Assembly: GCA_900319895.1 (NCBI GenBank)
Contig: ONQK01000153.1
Location: 1-8,567 of the forward strand
Length of the DNA: 8,567 nt
Direction of reading: 5' to 3'
Source of the DNA: an uncultured Prevotella sp.
GTDB taxonomy: Bacteria; Bacteroidota; Bacteroidia; Bacteroidales; Bacteroidaceae
Under the pieces are notes generated by a model. It saw only the letters and a program-made list of their open reading frames with translations, had not been told where the DNA came from and ran no database searches. Both the position numbers and the translations under genes were made by a program. Each line of letters starts with the position of its first letter. The first letter of the stretch is position 1. Below, in pieces: positions 1 to 6,464 of this stretch.

Positions 1-1
1 T

Positions 2-91
2 GTTGCCAAGAAATCTTACAACACCTTTTTCTTCAAGGCCAATAAGCACTCGTTTAAGACCTTCTGAATATTTCCATCGTTCAAAAATCTT
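2..91 (-). pseudogene. Coding-like fragment running off the left edge
   Basis: Read on the minus strand, this stretch is an open frame of 30 codons that runs off the window edge. It starts directly after an in-frame TAA (92-94). The translation contains RWKYSEGLKRVLIGLEEKGV, with a protein-like mix of charged and hydrophobic residues. No ATG opens it; the only near-start is an internal GTG. The same frame continues upstream of the stop for about 25 codons of similar character (KVKYTLIQPTAFLWKALEAVGL, seen in two parts), so the TAA may interrupt a formerly longer gene. It is more AT-rich than the DUF3108 gene. I do not recognise a family. It could also be chance open frame. Confidence 0.2.
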
Positions 92-152
92 TTACAGACC
101 TACCGCCTCCAGAGCTTTCCATAGAAAGGCTGTTGGTTGGATTAAAGTGTAC

Positions 153-254
153 TTAACTTTCCCGGTATGCCGATTTGAGAAGTTTGAAGTACTGCAACAT
201 GGCGAGGGCTTCGACCGACAACTTCGACAAGCGCATCGGTTGGAAAGCTTCCAT
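153..254 (-). CDS. Possible small protein, 33 aa, downstream of the DUF3108 gene
   Basis: A 33-codon frame begins with ATG at 254-252 and ends with TAA at 155-153, just past the end of the DUF3108 gene. The predicted peptide begins MEAFQPMRLSKLSVEALAML and ends YFKLLKSAYRES. It is amphipathic, with no signal peptide, and its G/C-ending codons resemble the upstream operon. A competing 58-codon frame (268-92) starts with ATG overlapping the DUF3108 stop as ATGA, but its first half is rich in Cys, Ser and Arg and looks out of frame. The two frames may be parts of one decayed gene with a frameshift near 155-165. No family is recognised, and chance is a serious alternative. Confidence 0.2.
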   Translation of the reverse strand: MEAFQPMRLSKLSVEALAMLQYFKLLKSAYRES

Positions 255-264
255 AACGTATACA

Positions 265-1077
265 TCATCTGACGACAGACTGCATCGGGCTACGCACCTC
301 CTTCATGCTGTTGAGGAAAGCCTTCGCACTGCCAAAGCGCAGGAAAAGGTCGAGACGGATGGGCACATGGTTTTGGTCGTCGCTGACATAAAATCGTACG
401 ATTTCCTTGTACTTCCCCTTTTCAAGCTCCATATAGGACAATTGCAGGCACCTGTACTTCACACCATTGTCCGCTTTCACCGTGCATGTCCCGCGATAGC
501 GTAGCTGCGCCGTCGTCATGCCATTCCCGTCGGCAATCGGGATGCTGATGGTATGCCCCTTCTTCCATCCTTTTGCGCTGAAATTCCTGGCACGCAAGAA
601 GATGTTCATCATGTCGTAGACACACTCTTGATAAGCATTTTCGCGCCATTCGTGCTGCCCGTCGTTCCGCTGACGGTGCTGCCGGATTTGCGTCTGTCCG
701 TCGACATAAGAATAAAAAACCTCGTCCACGGTGTAGCGCTTGCCCTCGCGCGCGCCTTTCCTGAAATAAAGTGGCGCGAGTTTTGTCGTTGCATAACACA
801 GCAACGTGTCTCGCAGGACAAACATTTCGTCGACCTTTTTATTGCCGCGCGTTATCAGGCTTGCCCGATAGGCGTCATACCCCTTGTATTTGGTGGTCAC
901 CGTTGAAAAGGAGGCACTTCCTGCCTTCACCCAAATGAATTTCCAGTTGTAATACAAGTTATACGAGAGGAATTCTCCTCCTTTGAATGCCGTATTGGCA
1001 TATTCGCATTGTGCTTTTGCCGATGGCAGGCAAAAAATGGCGGTAAACAGACTGAGGATGACGGCTAAACGTTTCAT
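265..1077 (-). CDS. DUF3108 domain-containing exported protein
   Basis: The gene encodes 270 aa. Residues 1-22 are a Sec signal peptide: MKR, a hydrophobic core, then PSAKA before the probable cleavage site. The Cys at 24 lies in KAQC, which is not a lipobox, so signal peptidase I processing is more likely than lipidation. The mature part starts with the family-typical FKGGEFLSYNLYYNWKFIWV. It continues as a beta-rich fold, with YRASLITRGNKKVDEMFVLRD mid-way (two overlapping parts) and IVRFYVSDDQNHVPIRLD near the C-terminus. The size and ending (SPMQSVVR) are normal for DUF3108 proteins of Bacteroidales. These are presumed periplasmic or outer-envelope proteins of unknown function. The gene is last in a three-gene operon, with 4 nt between it and the lipoprotein stop. 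The family call is from motif recognition. Confidence 0.88.
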   Translation of the reverse strand: MKRLAVILSLFTAIFCLPSAKAQCEYANTAFKGGEFLSYNLYYNWKFIWVKAGSASFSTVTTKYKGYDAYRASLITRGNKKVDEMFVLRDTLLCYATTKLAPLYFRKGAREGKRYTVDEVFYSYVDGQTQIRQHRQRNDGQHEWRENAYQECVYDMMNIFLRARNFSAKGWKKGHTISIPIADGNGMTTAQLRYRGTCTVKADNGVKYRCLQLSYMELEKGKYKEIVRFYVSDDQNHVPIRLDLFLRFGSAKAFLNSMKEVRSPMQSVVR

Positions 1078-1081
1078 TTCC

Positions 1082-3052
1082 CTACAATTTTAAGGTTTTG
1101 GCATACTCTATTCCCAATTTCCTTGCCCTTTCGAGGTTCCGTTGCTTGAGTTTTCGCTCTCTTTCGGGCTTTTGCCTGGTAATTTCCTGTGGCTTTTGCC
1201 TGAATCCCTCAGTGCGATTGGGATCCCAATGCCTCAACACATCCCAATTTGCCTTGCAAGTAAGCATCTCCGGGAAATAGTACACCTCTTCCGCCTGACG
1301 TCCGGCACGGAAATCGCCGGTGTCCCACACCCCGTTTTGATTGGTGTCAACGAACAATCTCAGATAATAATCACCTGGCAGCACATATTTGAACTCTGCA
1401 TACGCTTTTGATGCAAAAGTCTCTTTCACCACAGCATCGTTCTTGTTAAGCAGTTGCACTACGATGTTTTCATCGCCCATACCTTGCAAGTCGACTTTAA
1501 CCACGGCAAAGTCGGACAATGCACGCACCTTGAACCCCTGTTTATGTCTCTTGGAAATGCCGCCCAAGACATCCACAAAGGCCAAAGAGTCTATTTCCAA
1601 GCTGTATTCCGTGTCCGGCCGCCAGTCCACTTTCATCTCAATCCTTCTAGCCAACTGGTTCTCGGCATGTTTCTTCAACTCAACAAGTTGAAAAGGAGTT
1701 TTGTACCACAGCGTGTCTCGCTTTTGGTAAAGATGTATTTTCGTACTGTCCAGATGCGCGAGCGGGCGCGCCGCCTCGATCAAGAGCCGGCTGTCGGGCG
1801 CGATTGCCTGCCCTACGAGATAGTTGACGTTCAAAGGCTTTTGCGGGAACTGTTCTTGATGCGATTCTCCATTTCTCTTTGCTCGTTCTTGTCTCTTTTT
1901 CCACTCTTCATACTCCTTTTCGTATTGTTTTTGGCGTTTGGCATAGGTGTTAGGTGTCACTAATTCAAGCGTGTCGACCTGTTGCCTCAAAACGCCGGCG
2001 GAGTCGGTCACCATGTACGTCAACTGTATGTCCAAGGTGTCTTGGTTGTAAGTCAGCGAGTCGCGCACCCAATACGTCAGCGAGTCGGCTCTTGCGTTGG
2101 CTTCAAGGCAAAGCGATGCCTGTGCGTCGAAGTTCAGCCCCTTGATGGCGGGCAACGCGCCGTCGCCATGACTGAAAAACAACTTGAGGCAGTCGGCATC
2201 TTTTCGTTCAGCTTTGACCAGAAAACGGTCGGTCTGCTGTTCTGTGAATGCTTTGAGCACCACGTTGTCGGGCACAAAATGCGTGTATCCGACGCGTTTG
2301 ATGTTGTCGATGCGCAGCGAGTCGCGCCAAACCGTGTCCTGCCTTATGTCTGCAAAGCATTCCGGCACAATAGTCTTTCCGTGGAACGCCAGTTTCTCTG
2401 CCTTCTGGCTAAATTTATAGTCTCCATCAGCGTCCATCAGCGCATAGACCTTATATTCTCCTGCGGCAACGCCTTTGATGACGAAATGTCCGCGGCTGTC
2501 GGTTCTCGAGACACGCTGCATGGGCTTGTCGACAAATGCCGAATCGCTCAAATCGCTGTACAGACCGACCAAGATGCCTTTTATCGGCTCCAGGTTCTCG
2601 CTTTCCAAGACATAGCCGGCCACTTGGAGCGTGTCAATGGCAGTGCCAGTGGAAAAGGTGTAAGTGTAGTTGCCCAGCGGATTGCCTTCGTTGTTGTCGC
2701 TGATGGCATCGGAGAAGTCAATAGTGTAAGTGGTGTTTGCTTGCAGCGAGTCTTTGAGCTCTACGACGATACGCTTGCCTTGCCCTTTTATTTCGGGCAT
2801 CTCGATCTGAGGCGGCGACACCACAATTTTCTCGGACGGGTTGTCGAGTTTGATGTATTCGTCGAAATTGATGTGTATTTTTTTTGATGTCACCTGCACG
2901 GATAGGTCTTGGGGCGAGGTCGACACTATCTTCGGCGGTGTCTCATCGTACCACCCGCCGTCGGGCTGTCCCATTCTGGCGCATCCTGAGAGCAGCATGG
3001 CAGCCAATGTCAGCACGAGTGCCAGCCCTTGCCCCCTTTTTCCCCTCAACAT
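1082..3052 (-). CDS. Ig-like (Big_5-type) domain lipoprotein
   Basis: Starting at the ATG at 3052 gives 656 aa and a textbook lipoprotein signal: MLRGKRGQ, a hydrophobic core, then LLSGC with the lipidated Cys at residue 24. Upstream in-frame starts exist at 3070 (ATG) and 3082 (TTG). They add acidic residues (TTDD) before the signal and are less likely. After Cys comes ARMGQPDGGWYDETPP, a hallmark of this Bacteroidales family. Roughly residues 38-136 form an Ig-like domain (SPQDLSVQV, INFDEYIKL, TTYTIDFSDAISDNNEGNPL, YTFSTG). A carboxypeptidase-regulatory-like beta domain follows at about 144-215. A charged, probably coiled segment lies near 370-395, and the C-terminus (about 615-656) is very basic. 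No acidic lipoprotein-export signal follows Cys, so a periplasm-facing location is likelier than the cell surface. Function is unknown. Confidence 0.85.
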   Translation of the reverse strand: MLRGKRGQGLALVLTLAAMLLSGCARMGQPDGGWYDETPPKIVSTSPQDLSVQVTSKKIHINFDEYIKLDNPSEKIVVSPPQIEMPEIKGQGKRIVVELKDSLQANTTYTIDFSDAISDNNEGNPLGNYTYTFSTGTAIDTLQVAGYVLESENLEPIKGILVGLYSDLSDSAFVDKPMQRVSRTDSRGHFVIKGVAAGEYKVYALMDADGDYKFSQKAEKLAFHGKTIVPECFADIRQDTVWRDSLRIDNIKRVGYTHFVPDNVVLKAFTEQQTDRFLVKAERKDADCLKLFFSHGDGALPAIKGLNFDAQASLCLEANARADSLTYWVRDSLTYNQDTLDIQLTYMVTDSAGVLRQQVDTLELVTPNTYAKRQKQYEKEYEEWKKRQERAKRNGESHQEQFPQKPLNVNYLVGQAIAPDSRLLIEAARPLAHLDSTKIHLYQKRDTLWYKTPFQLVELKKHAENQLARRIEMKVDWRPDTEYSLEIDSLAFVDVLGGISKRHKQGFKVRALSDFAVVKVDLQGMGDENIVVQLLNKNDAVVKETFASKAYAEFKYVLPGDYYLRLFVDTNQNGVWDTGDFRAGRQAEEVYYFPEMLTCKANWDVLRHWDPNRTEGFRQKPQEITRQKPERERKLKQRNLERARKLGIEYAKTLKL

Positions 3053-3088
3053 GTCGTCCGTTGTTACCATGAGTAGAGCCAATTTCCG

Positions 3089-4597
3089 TTAAACATTCAT
3101 CTTGAGCATTTCCTCGATGATTTCCCGATTGTTCGATAGCCTCGGAATCTTATGCTGCCCGCCGAGCTTGCCTTTTGACCGCAGCCAGTCGTCAAAAAGT
3201 CCTTTCCGGGCCTCAATGATGTCCAGAGACTGCAAGGTGATGTCTTTGTAGCGCTTGGCCTCATAATCGCTGTTGACTTCCTGCAATTTCTTGTCGAGCA
3301 GCTGGCCAAACAACCCCAGGTCCTTGGGGTGTCGCGCAAATTCGACGAGCCACTGGTGGCGGCACCGCGCGTTATTGTCCATGAAGATGGGCGCCGCCGT
3401 GTACTCGTTGACCTCTGCCCCCGTTTGCTCGCAGGCGTATGCCAGTCCTTTTTCGGCATTATCGATGATCAGTTCTTCGCCGAAGGCATTGATGAAGTGC
3501 TTTGTCCTGCCCGTTATTCTGAACTTATAGGGCCGTTTATGCGTAAAGCAAATGGTGTCGCCGATAATGTAGCGCCACAGGCCGCATGAGGTGGAAATCA
3601 GCATGGCGTAGTTCTCCCCGATTTCCACGCCTTCCAGCGGCACGATGTTTGGCCGCGGCGACTCCAACTCCCTGATGGGGACAAACTCGTAGAAAACGCC
3701 GTAGTCCAACATCAGGAGCATGGCATCGTCGGACGGGTCGTCTTGTATGCCGAAAAAGCCCTCGCTGGCATTGTAGGTCTCCATGTATTTCATCTTCGGC
3801 GAACATATGATTTCTTCAAATTGCTGCCGATATGGCGAGAAAGCGATGCCGCCGTGGAAAAACACTTCCAGGTTGGGCCACACCTCGTCAATGGTTTTCT
3901 TGCCAGAGACTTCCAGCACTCGAACCAGCACGGAGAGCATCCACGAAGGCACACCCGAGAGGTTGGTCACATTCTTGTTCAACGTCTCCAGGGCTATCCG
4001 GTCGCGCTTTATCTCAAAATCGCCGAGCAGCGCCGTCTGTTTCCCTGGTACACGCGCCAAATTGACCAAGGGGTTGATGTTCTCGATCAGAATGGCGCTC
4101 AAGTCTCCCACCAGGCTGTTGGCCATGTTATAGTTGGGCGAATGGCTGCCCCCGAGAATGAGCCCCTTGCCACTGAACAGGCGGCTTTGAGGGTTGTTTC
4201 TCAGGTACAATGCAATAGTGTCTGTCCCTCCCGCATAATGAATGTTTTTCAGGCCTTCACTGCTCACGGGCACAAACTTGCTCTTGTCATTTGTCGTCCC
4301 GGAAGACTTGGCATACCACTTTATCCGCCCCGGCCACAAGACATCGGCCTCGCCGTGGCGCATGCGGTCAATGTCTGCCTTCAAGTCTTCATAAGTGTGA
4401 CAGGGCACTTGCCGCACAAAATCCCCATAGCTCCTTATCGCATTGAAAAGATGTTTCCGGCCAAATTCCGTATTGGCCGCCAAGGATGTCAACGACTGCA
4501 AAACCTCTTCCTGCAAGGCTTCCGGCTCTGAATAATGCCGTAGCAACTCACGCTGGCGGCGGCGGACATAAAGACGTAGGACACTCGTAAAATCCAT
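3089..4597 (-). CDS. GH3 family acyl-adenylate (acyl acid amido) synthetase
   Basis: This 502-aa protein belongs to the bacterial branch of the GH3 family (ANL superfamily), named after plant auxin-responsive GH3 enzymes. These adenylate a carboxylic acid with ATP and, in plants, transfer it to an amino acid. Visible motifs are the phosphate-binding loop SSGTTNDKSKF (98-108), YMETYNASEGFFG (271-283, core motif YxASEG), YIIGDTICF (343-351, nucleotide-contacting Asp 347) and hinge TGRTKHFINAFGEEL (362-376). A C-terminal subdomain with KGKLGGQHKIPRL (475-487) follows. All core adenylation motifs look intact, so an active enzyme is expected. There is no signal peptide, so it is cytoplasmic. The acid substrate and acceptor cannot be told from sequence. 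It is the first gene of the minus-strand operon, with a -7 element 24 bases upstream of its ATG. Confidence 0.92.
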   Translation of the reverse strand: MDFTSVLRLYVRRRQRELLRHYSEPEALQEEVLQSLTSLAANTEFGRKHLFNAIRSYGDFVRQVPCHTYEDLKADIDRMRHGEADVLWPGRIKWYAKSSGTTNDKSKFVPVSSEGLKNIHYAGGTDTIALYLRNNPQSRLFSGKGLILGGSHSPNYNMANSLVGDLSAILIENINPLVNLARVPGKQTALLGDFEIKRDRIALETLNKNVTNLSGVPSWMLSVLVRVLEVSGKKTIDEVWPNLEVFFHGGIAFSPYRQQFEEIICSPKMKYMETYNASEGFFGIQDDPSDDAMLLMLDYGVFYEFVPIRELESPRPNIVPLEGVEIGENYAMLISTSCGLWRYIIGDTICFTHKRPYKFRITGRTKHFINAFGEELIIDNAEKGLAYACEQTGAEVNEYTAAPIFMDNNARCRHQWLVEFARHPKDLGLFGQLLDKKLQEVNSDYEAKRYKDITLQSLDIIEARKGLFDDWLRSKGKLGGQHKIPRLSNNREIIEEMLKMNV

Positions 4598-4620
4598 TCT
4601 GTACTTCTTAGTTCAATCTG

Positions 4621-4628
4621 CAAAATTA
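4621..4628 (-). promoter_or_regulatory. -7 promoter element of the GH3 operon
   Basis: On the minus strand this reads TAATTTTG, a full match to the Bacteroidetes -7 consensus TAnnTTTG. It sits 24 bases before the GH3 start codon, so transcription would begin near 4614 with a leader under 20 nt. No good -33 box lies 19-20 bp upstream. The nearest candidate, TTTCTG (4657-4652), is weak and spaced too far. It would serve all three minus-strand genes. Confidence 0.5.
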
Positions 4629-4720
4629 GTTGATTTTTTTGGATTTCTGGACAGAAATGAAAAAAAATAACAACCGGCATGAAGAAAACCGCAAAAAGAT
4701 GGCAAAAAAGAGACAAGATA

Positions 4721-4750
4721 AATGCAAAAAAACACAAATAATTTTGCATT
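4721..4750. repeat. Perfect 9-bp inverted repeat overlapping a -33 box (possible operator)
   Basis: AATGCAAAA (4721-4729) and TTTTGCATT (4742-4750) are exact inverted copies with a 12-nt spacer. The right arm contains the TTTTG that acts as -33 box of the CoA-transferase promoter, so a dimeric regulator bound here could block or help RNA polymerase. The arms are 21 bp apart start to start, about two helical turns. No regulator gene lies in the window. Chance pairing in A/T-rich DNA is possible. Confidence 0.4.
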
Positions 4751-4773
4751 CCCGATGAATTACCTTAAATTTG
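4742..4773 (+). promoter_or_regulatory. Promoter of the CoA-transferase gene
   Basis: A -33 box TTTTG (4742-4746) is followed by exactly 19 bp and then TAAATTTG (4766-4773), a perfect Bacteroidetes TAnnTTTG -7 element. Transcription should start near 4780, leaving a leader of about 24 nt before the ATG at 4804. The leader is A/T-rich with no Shine-Dalgarno sequence, as is usual in this phylum. Confidence 0.75.
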
Positions 4774-4803
4774 CAATCTAAAAACATCATAATATTTTCA
4801 AAA

Positions 4804-6306
4804 ATGTACACACGACTTACCGCTGCCGAAGCCGCAGCAATGATCAAGAACAACGAGTGCCTCGCCCTCAGCGGGTTCACGCCGGCGGGCGCTCCCAAAG
4901 CAGTTACACGAGAGTTGGCGAAAATAGCAGAAGCTGAACATGCCGCAGGAAAGCCGTTCCAAGTGAGCATCCTCACGGGCGCCTCGACCGGTGAAAGCAC
5001 CGACGGGGTGATGGCAACGGCACAAGCCATCCGCTACAGGGCACCCTACACCACCAACGGCGAATTCAGGAAAAACGTGAACATGGGGAACATCCCCTAC
5101 AACGACATCCACCTCAGCCACATGGCACAGGAGATGAGATTCGGTTTTTTCGGAGAGATAGACTGGGCCATACTCGAAGCCTGCGACATTGAGGTGAGCA
5201 ACGGCACCTACAAGGTCTACCTCACGGCAGCCGGCGGCATCAGCCCCACCGCCGCACGCCTGGCCAAGCGCGTCATCCTGGAGCTCAACGCATTCCACAA
5301 CCCGAATGCCAAATACATCCACGATGTCTACGAGCCCCTCGACCCGCCCAGCCGCCAGCCCATCCCCATCATGAACGTAGGCGACCGCATCGGCACGCCA
5401 TACGTTGAAATCCCCGCCGAGAAAGTGGCAGGTGTCGTGGAATGCAATTTGCCCGACGAGGCACGCGGGTTCAAAGACAGCGACCCCATCACCGACAGGA
5501 TCGGGCAACTTACCGCCGAATTCCTCGTCAACGACATGAAGCGCGGTATTATCCCAAGCACCTTCCTGCCACTGCAAAGCGGCGTGGGAAGCACCGCCAA
5601 CGCCATCCTCGGCGCATTGGGGAAAGACAAAAACGTGCCCGATTTCAATGTCTACACCGAAGTTATCCAAGACTCCGTCATCGACATGATGCTCAACGGC
5701 CGCGTAAAAGACGCCTCAGCATGTTCGCTCACCGTGAGCAACGAATGCCTGATGCAGGTTTACGACAACATGGACTATTTCAAGAATCACCTGACGCTAC
5801 GCCCCAGCGAAATCTCCAACAACCCGGAGGTCATTCGCCGGCTCGGCATCATAGCCATCAACACCGCCATTGAGGTAGACTTGTACGGAAACGTCAATTC
5901 CACACACATCTGCGGCAAAAAAATGATGAACGGCATCGGCGGCAGCGGCGACTTCGAGCGCAACGCCTACATCTCCATCTTCACCTGCCCCTCAACGGCG
6001 AAAGACGGGCTCATCAGCTCTATCGTGCCCTTCGTCAGCCATCAAGACCACTCCGAACACGACGTAAACATCGTCGTCACGGAACAAGGCGTGGCCGACT
6101 TGCGTGCAAAAAGCCCCGTACAGCGCGCCGAGCTGCTGATCGAAAACTGTGTCCACCCCGATTACAAACAGCTGATGTGGGACTACCTCAAAATAGCAAA
6201 AGGCGGACACACAAAGCACAATTTGCCCGCCGCGTTTGCCATGCACGACACCTTGGAGCGCAAAGGCGACATGAAATTGACGGACTTTGCAGAATATGTG
6301 AAATAA
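4804..6306 (+). CDS. Acetyl-CoA hydrolase/transferase family, succinate/acetate-type CoA-transferase
   Basis: The 500-aa product is a full-length class I CoA-transferase of the acetyl-CoA hydrolase/transferase family. It moves CoA between acyl-CoA and a carboxylate through a glutamyl-CoA thioester. Visible signatures are LALSGFTPAGAPKAVTREL near the N-terminus, LQSGVGSTANAILGALG around residues 258-273 (oxyanion/CoA site), the probable catalytic Glu 286 in YTEVIQDS, and GIGGSGDFERNAY around 378-389. VTEQGVADLRAKSP follows near the C-terminus. The pattern is close to succinyl-CoA:acetate and propionyl-CoA:succinate CoA-transferases, which fits fermentation in Prevotella-like bacteria. Acetate, propionate or butyrate as partner cannot be separated by eye. 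The ATG at 4804 is preferred over an in-frame TTG at 4771, because that TTG lies inside the -7 element. It is a single-gene unit with its own promoter and terminator, divergent from the GH3 operon. Confidence 0.92.
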   Translation: MYTRLTAAEAAAMIKNNECLALSGFTPAGAPKAVTRELAKIAEAEHAAGKPFQVSILTGASTGESTDGVMATAQAIRYRAPYTTNGEFRKNVNMGNIPYNDIHLSHMAQEMRFGFFGEIDWAILEACDIEVSNGTYKVYLTAAGGISPTAARLAKRVILELNAFHNPNAKYIHDVYEPLDPPSRQPIPIMNVGDRIGTPYVEIPAEKVAGVVECNLPDEARGFKDSDPITDRIGQLTAEFLVNDMKRGIIPSTFLPLQSGVGSTANAILGALGKDKNVPDFNVYTEVIQDSVIDMMLNGRVKDASACSLTVSNECLMQVYDNMDYFKNHLTLRPSEISNNPEVIRRLGIIAINTAIEVDLYGNVNSTHICGKKMMNGIGGSGDFERNAYISIFTCPSTAKDGLISSIVPFVSHQDHSEHDVNIVVTEQGVADLRAKSPVQRAELLIENCVHPDYKQLMWDYLKIAKGGHTKHNLPAAFAMHDTLERKGDMKLTDFAEYVK

Positions 6307-6367
6307 AAAGACATCAAAAATCGCCCTGGAACGCTTTTCAAAACGAAAATGACGACAGGAGGCAAAG

Positions 6368-6394
6368 AGGCGGGCCGGCAAAGCCCGCCTTTTT
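6368..6394 (+). terminator. Intrinsic terminator after the CoA-transferase gene
   Basis: AGGCGGGC (6368-6375) pairs perfectly with GCCCGCCT (6383-6390), giving an 8-bp, GC-rich stem with a 7-nt loop. A run of five T follows (6390-6394, the first shared with the stem). It lies about 60 nt after the CoA-transferase stop and before the next promoter, so it separates the two transcription units. Confidence 0.9.
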
Positions 6395-6403
6395 AGGCCC
6401 CAA

Positions 6404-6435
6404 TTTGGCACTTCAACAGAAATGTATTATCTTTG
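6404..6435 (+). promoter_or_regulatory. Promoter of the histidine phosphatase-DUF4294 unit
   Basis: A -33 box TTTG (6404-6407) is followed by 20 bp and then TATCTTTG (6428-6435), a perfect TAnnTTTG -7 element. The start site should be near 6442, with a leader of about 22 nt that is A-rich just before the ATG at 6465. It lies directly behind the terminator at 6368-6394, as expected for an independent unit. Confidence 0.75.
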
Positions 6436-6464
6436 CCACATCAAAACAACCAAAGATTAAAAAG

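Noticed and set aside
2052..2087. Direct repeat GTCAGCGAGTCG, two copies 24 bp apart
   Set aside because: It encodes a repeated DSLTY in the lipoprotein, and similar DSL-coding strings recur elsewhere in the gene. It fits ordinary beta-strand sequence rather than a DNA element.
1982..2887. Long plus-strand open frame (301 codons) opposite the lipoprotein gene
   Set aside because: It is antisense to a well-supported gene, has no recognisable domain, and its openness is explained by the codon bias of the real gene.
3743..4531. Plus-strand open frame of 262 codons opposite the GH3 gene
   Set aside because: It is a shadow of the GH3 coding sequence with no family features; the opposite strand carries all the GH3 motifs.
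4771..4803. TTG-initiated N-terminal extension of the CoA-transferase
   Set aside because: The TTG is part of the -7 promoter element and would lie upstream of the predicted transcript start. The ATG at 4804 gives the normal family N-terminus.
4798..5670. Minus-strand open frame of 290 codons opposite the CoA-transferase
   Set aside because: It is antisense to a conserved enzyme; its Gly/Val/Asp-rich composition is what the reverse complement of this codon usage produces.
6177..6464. N-terminal extension of the histidine phosphatase
   Set aside because: It overlaps the CoA-transferase gene in another frame and spans a terminator and a promoter. The ATG at 6465 starts a clear signal peptide.
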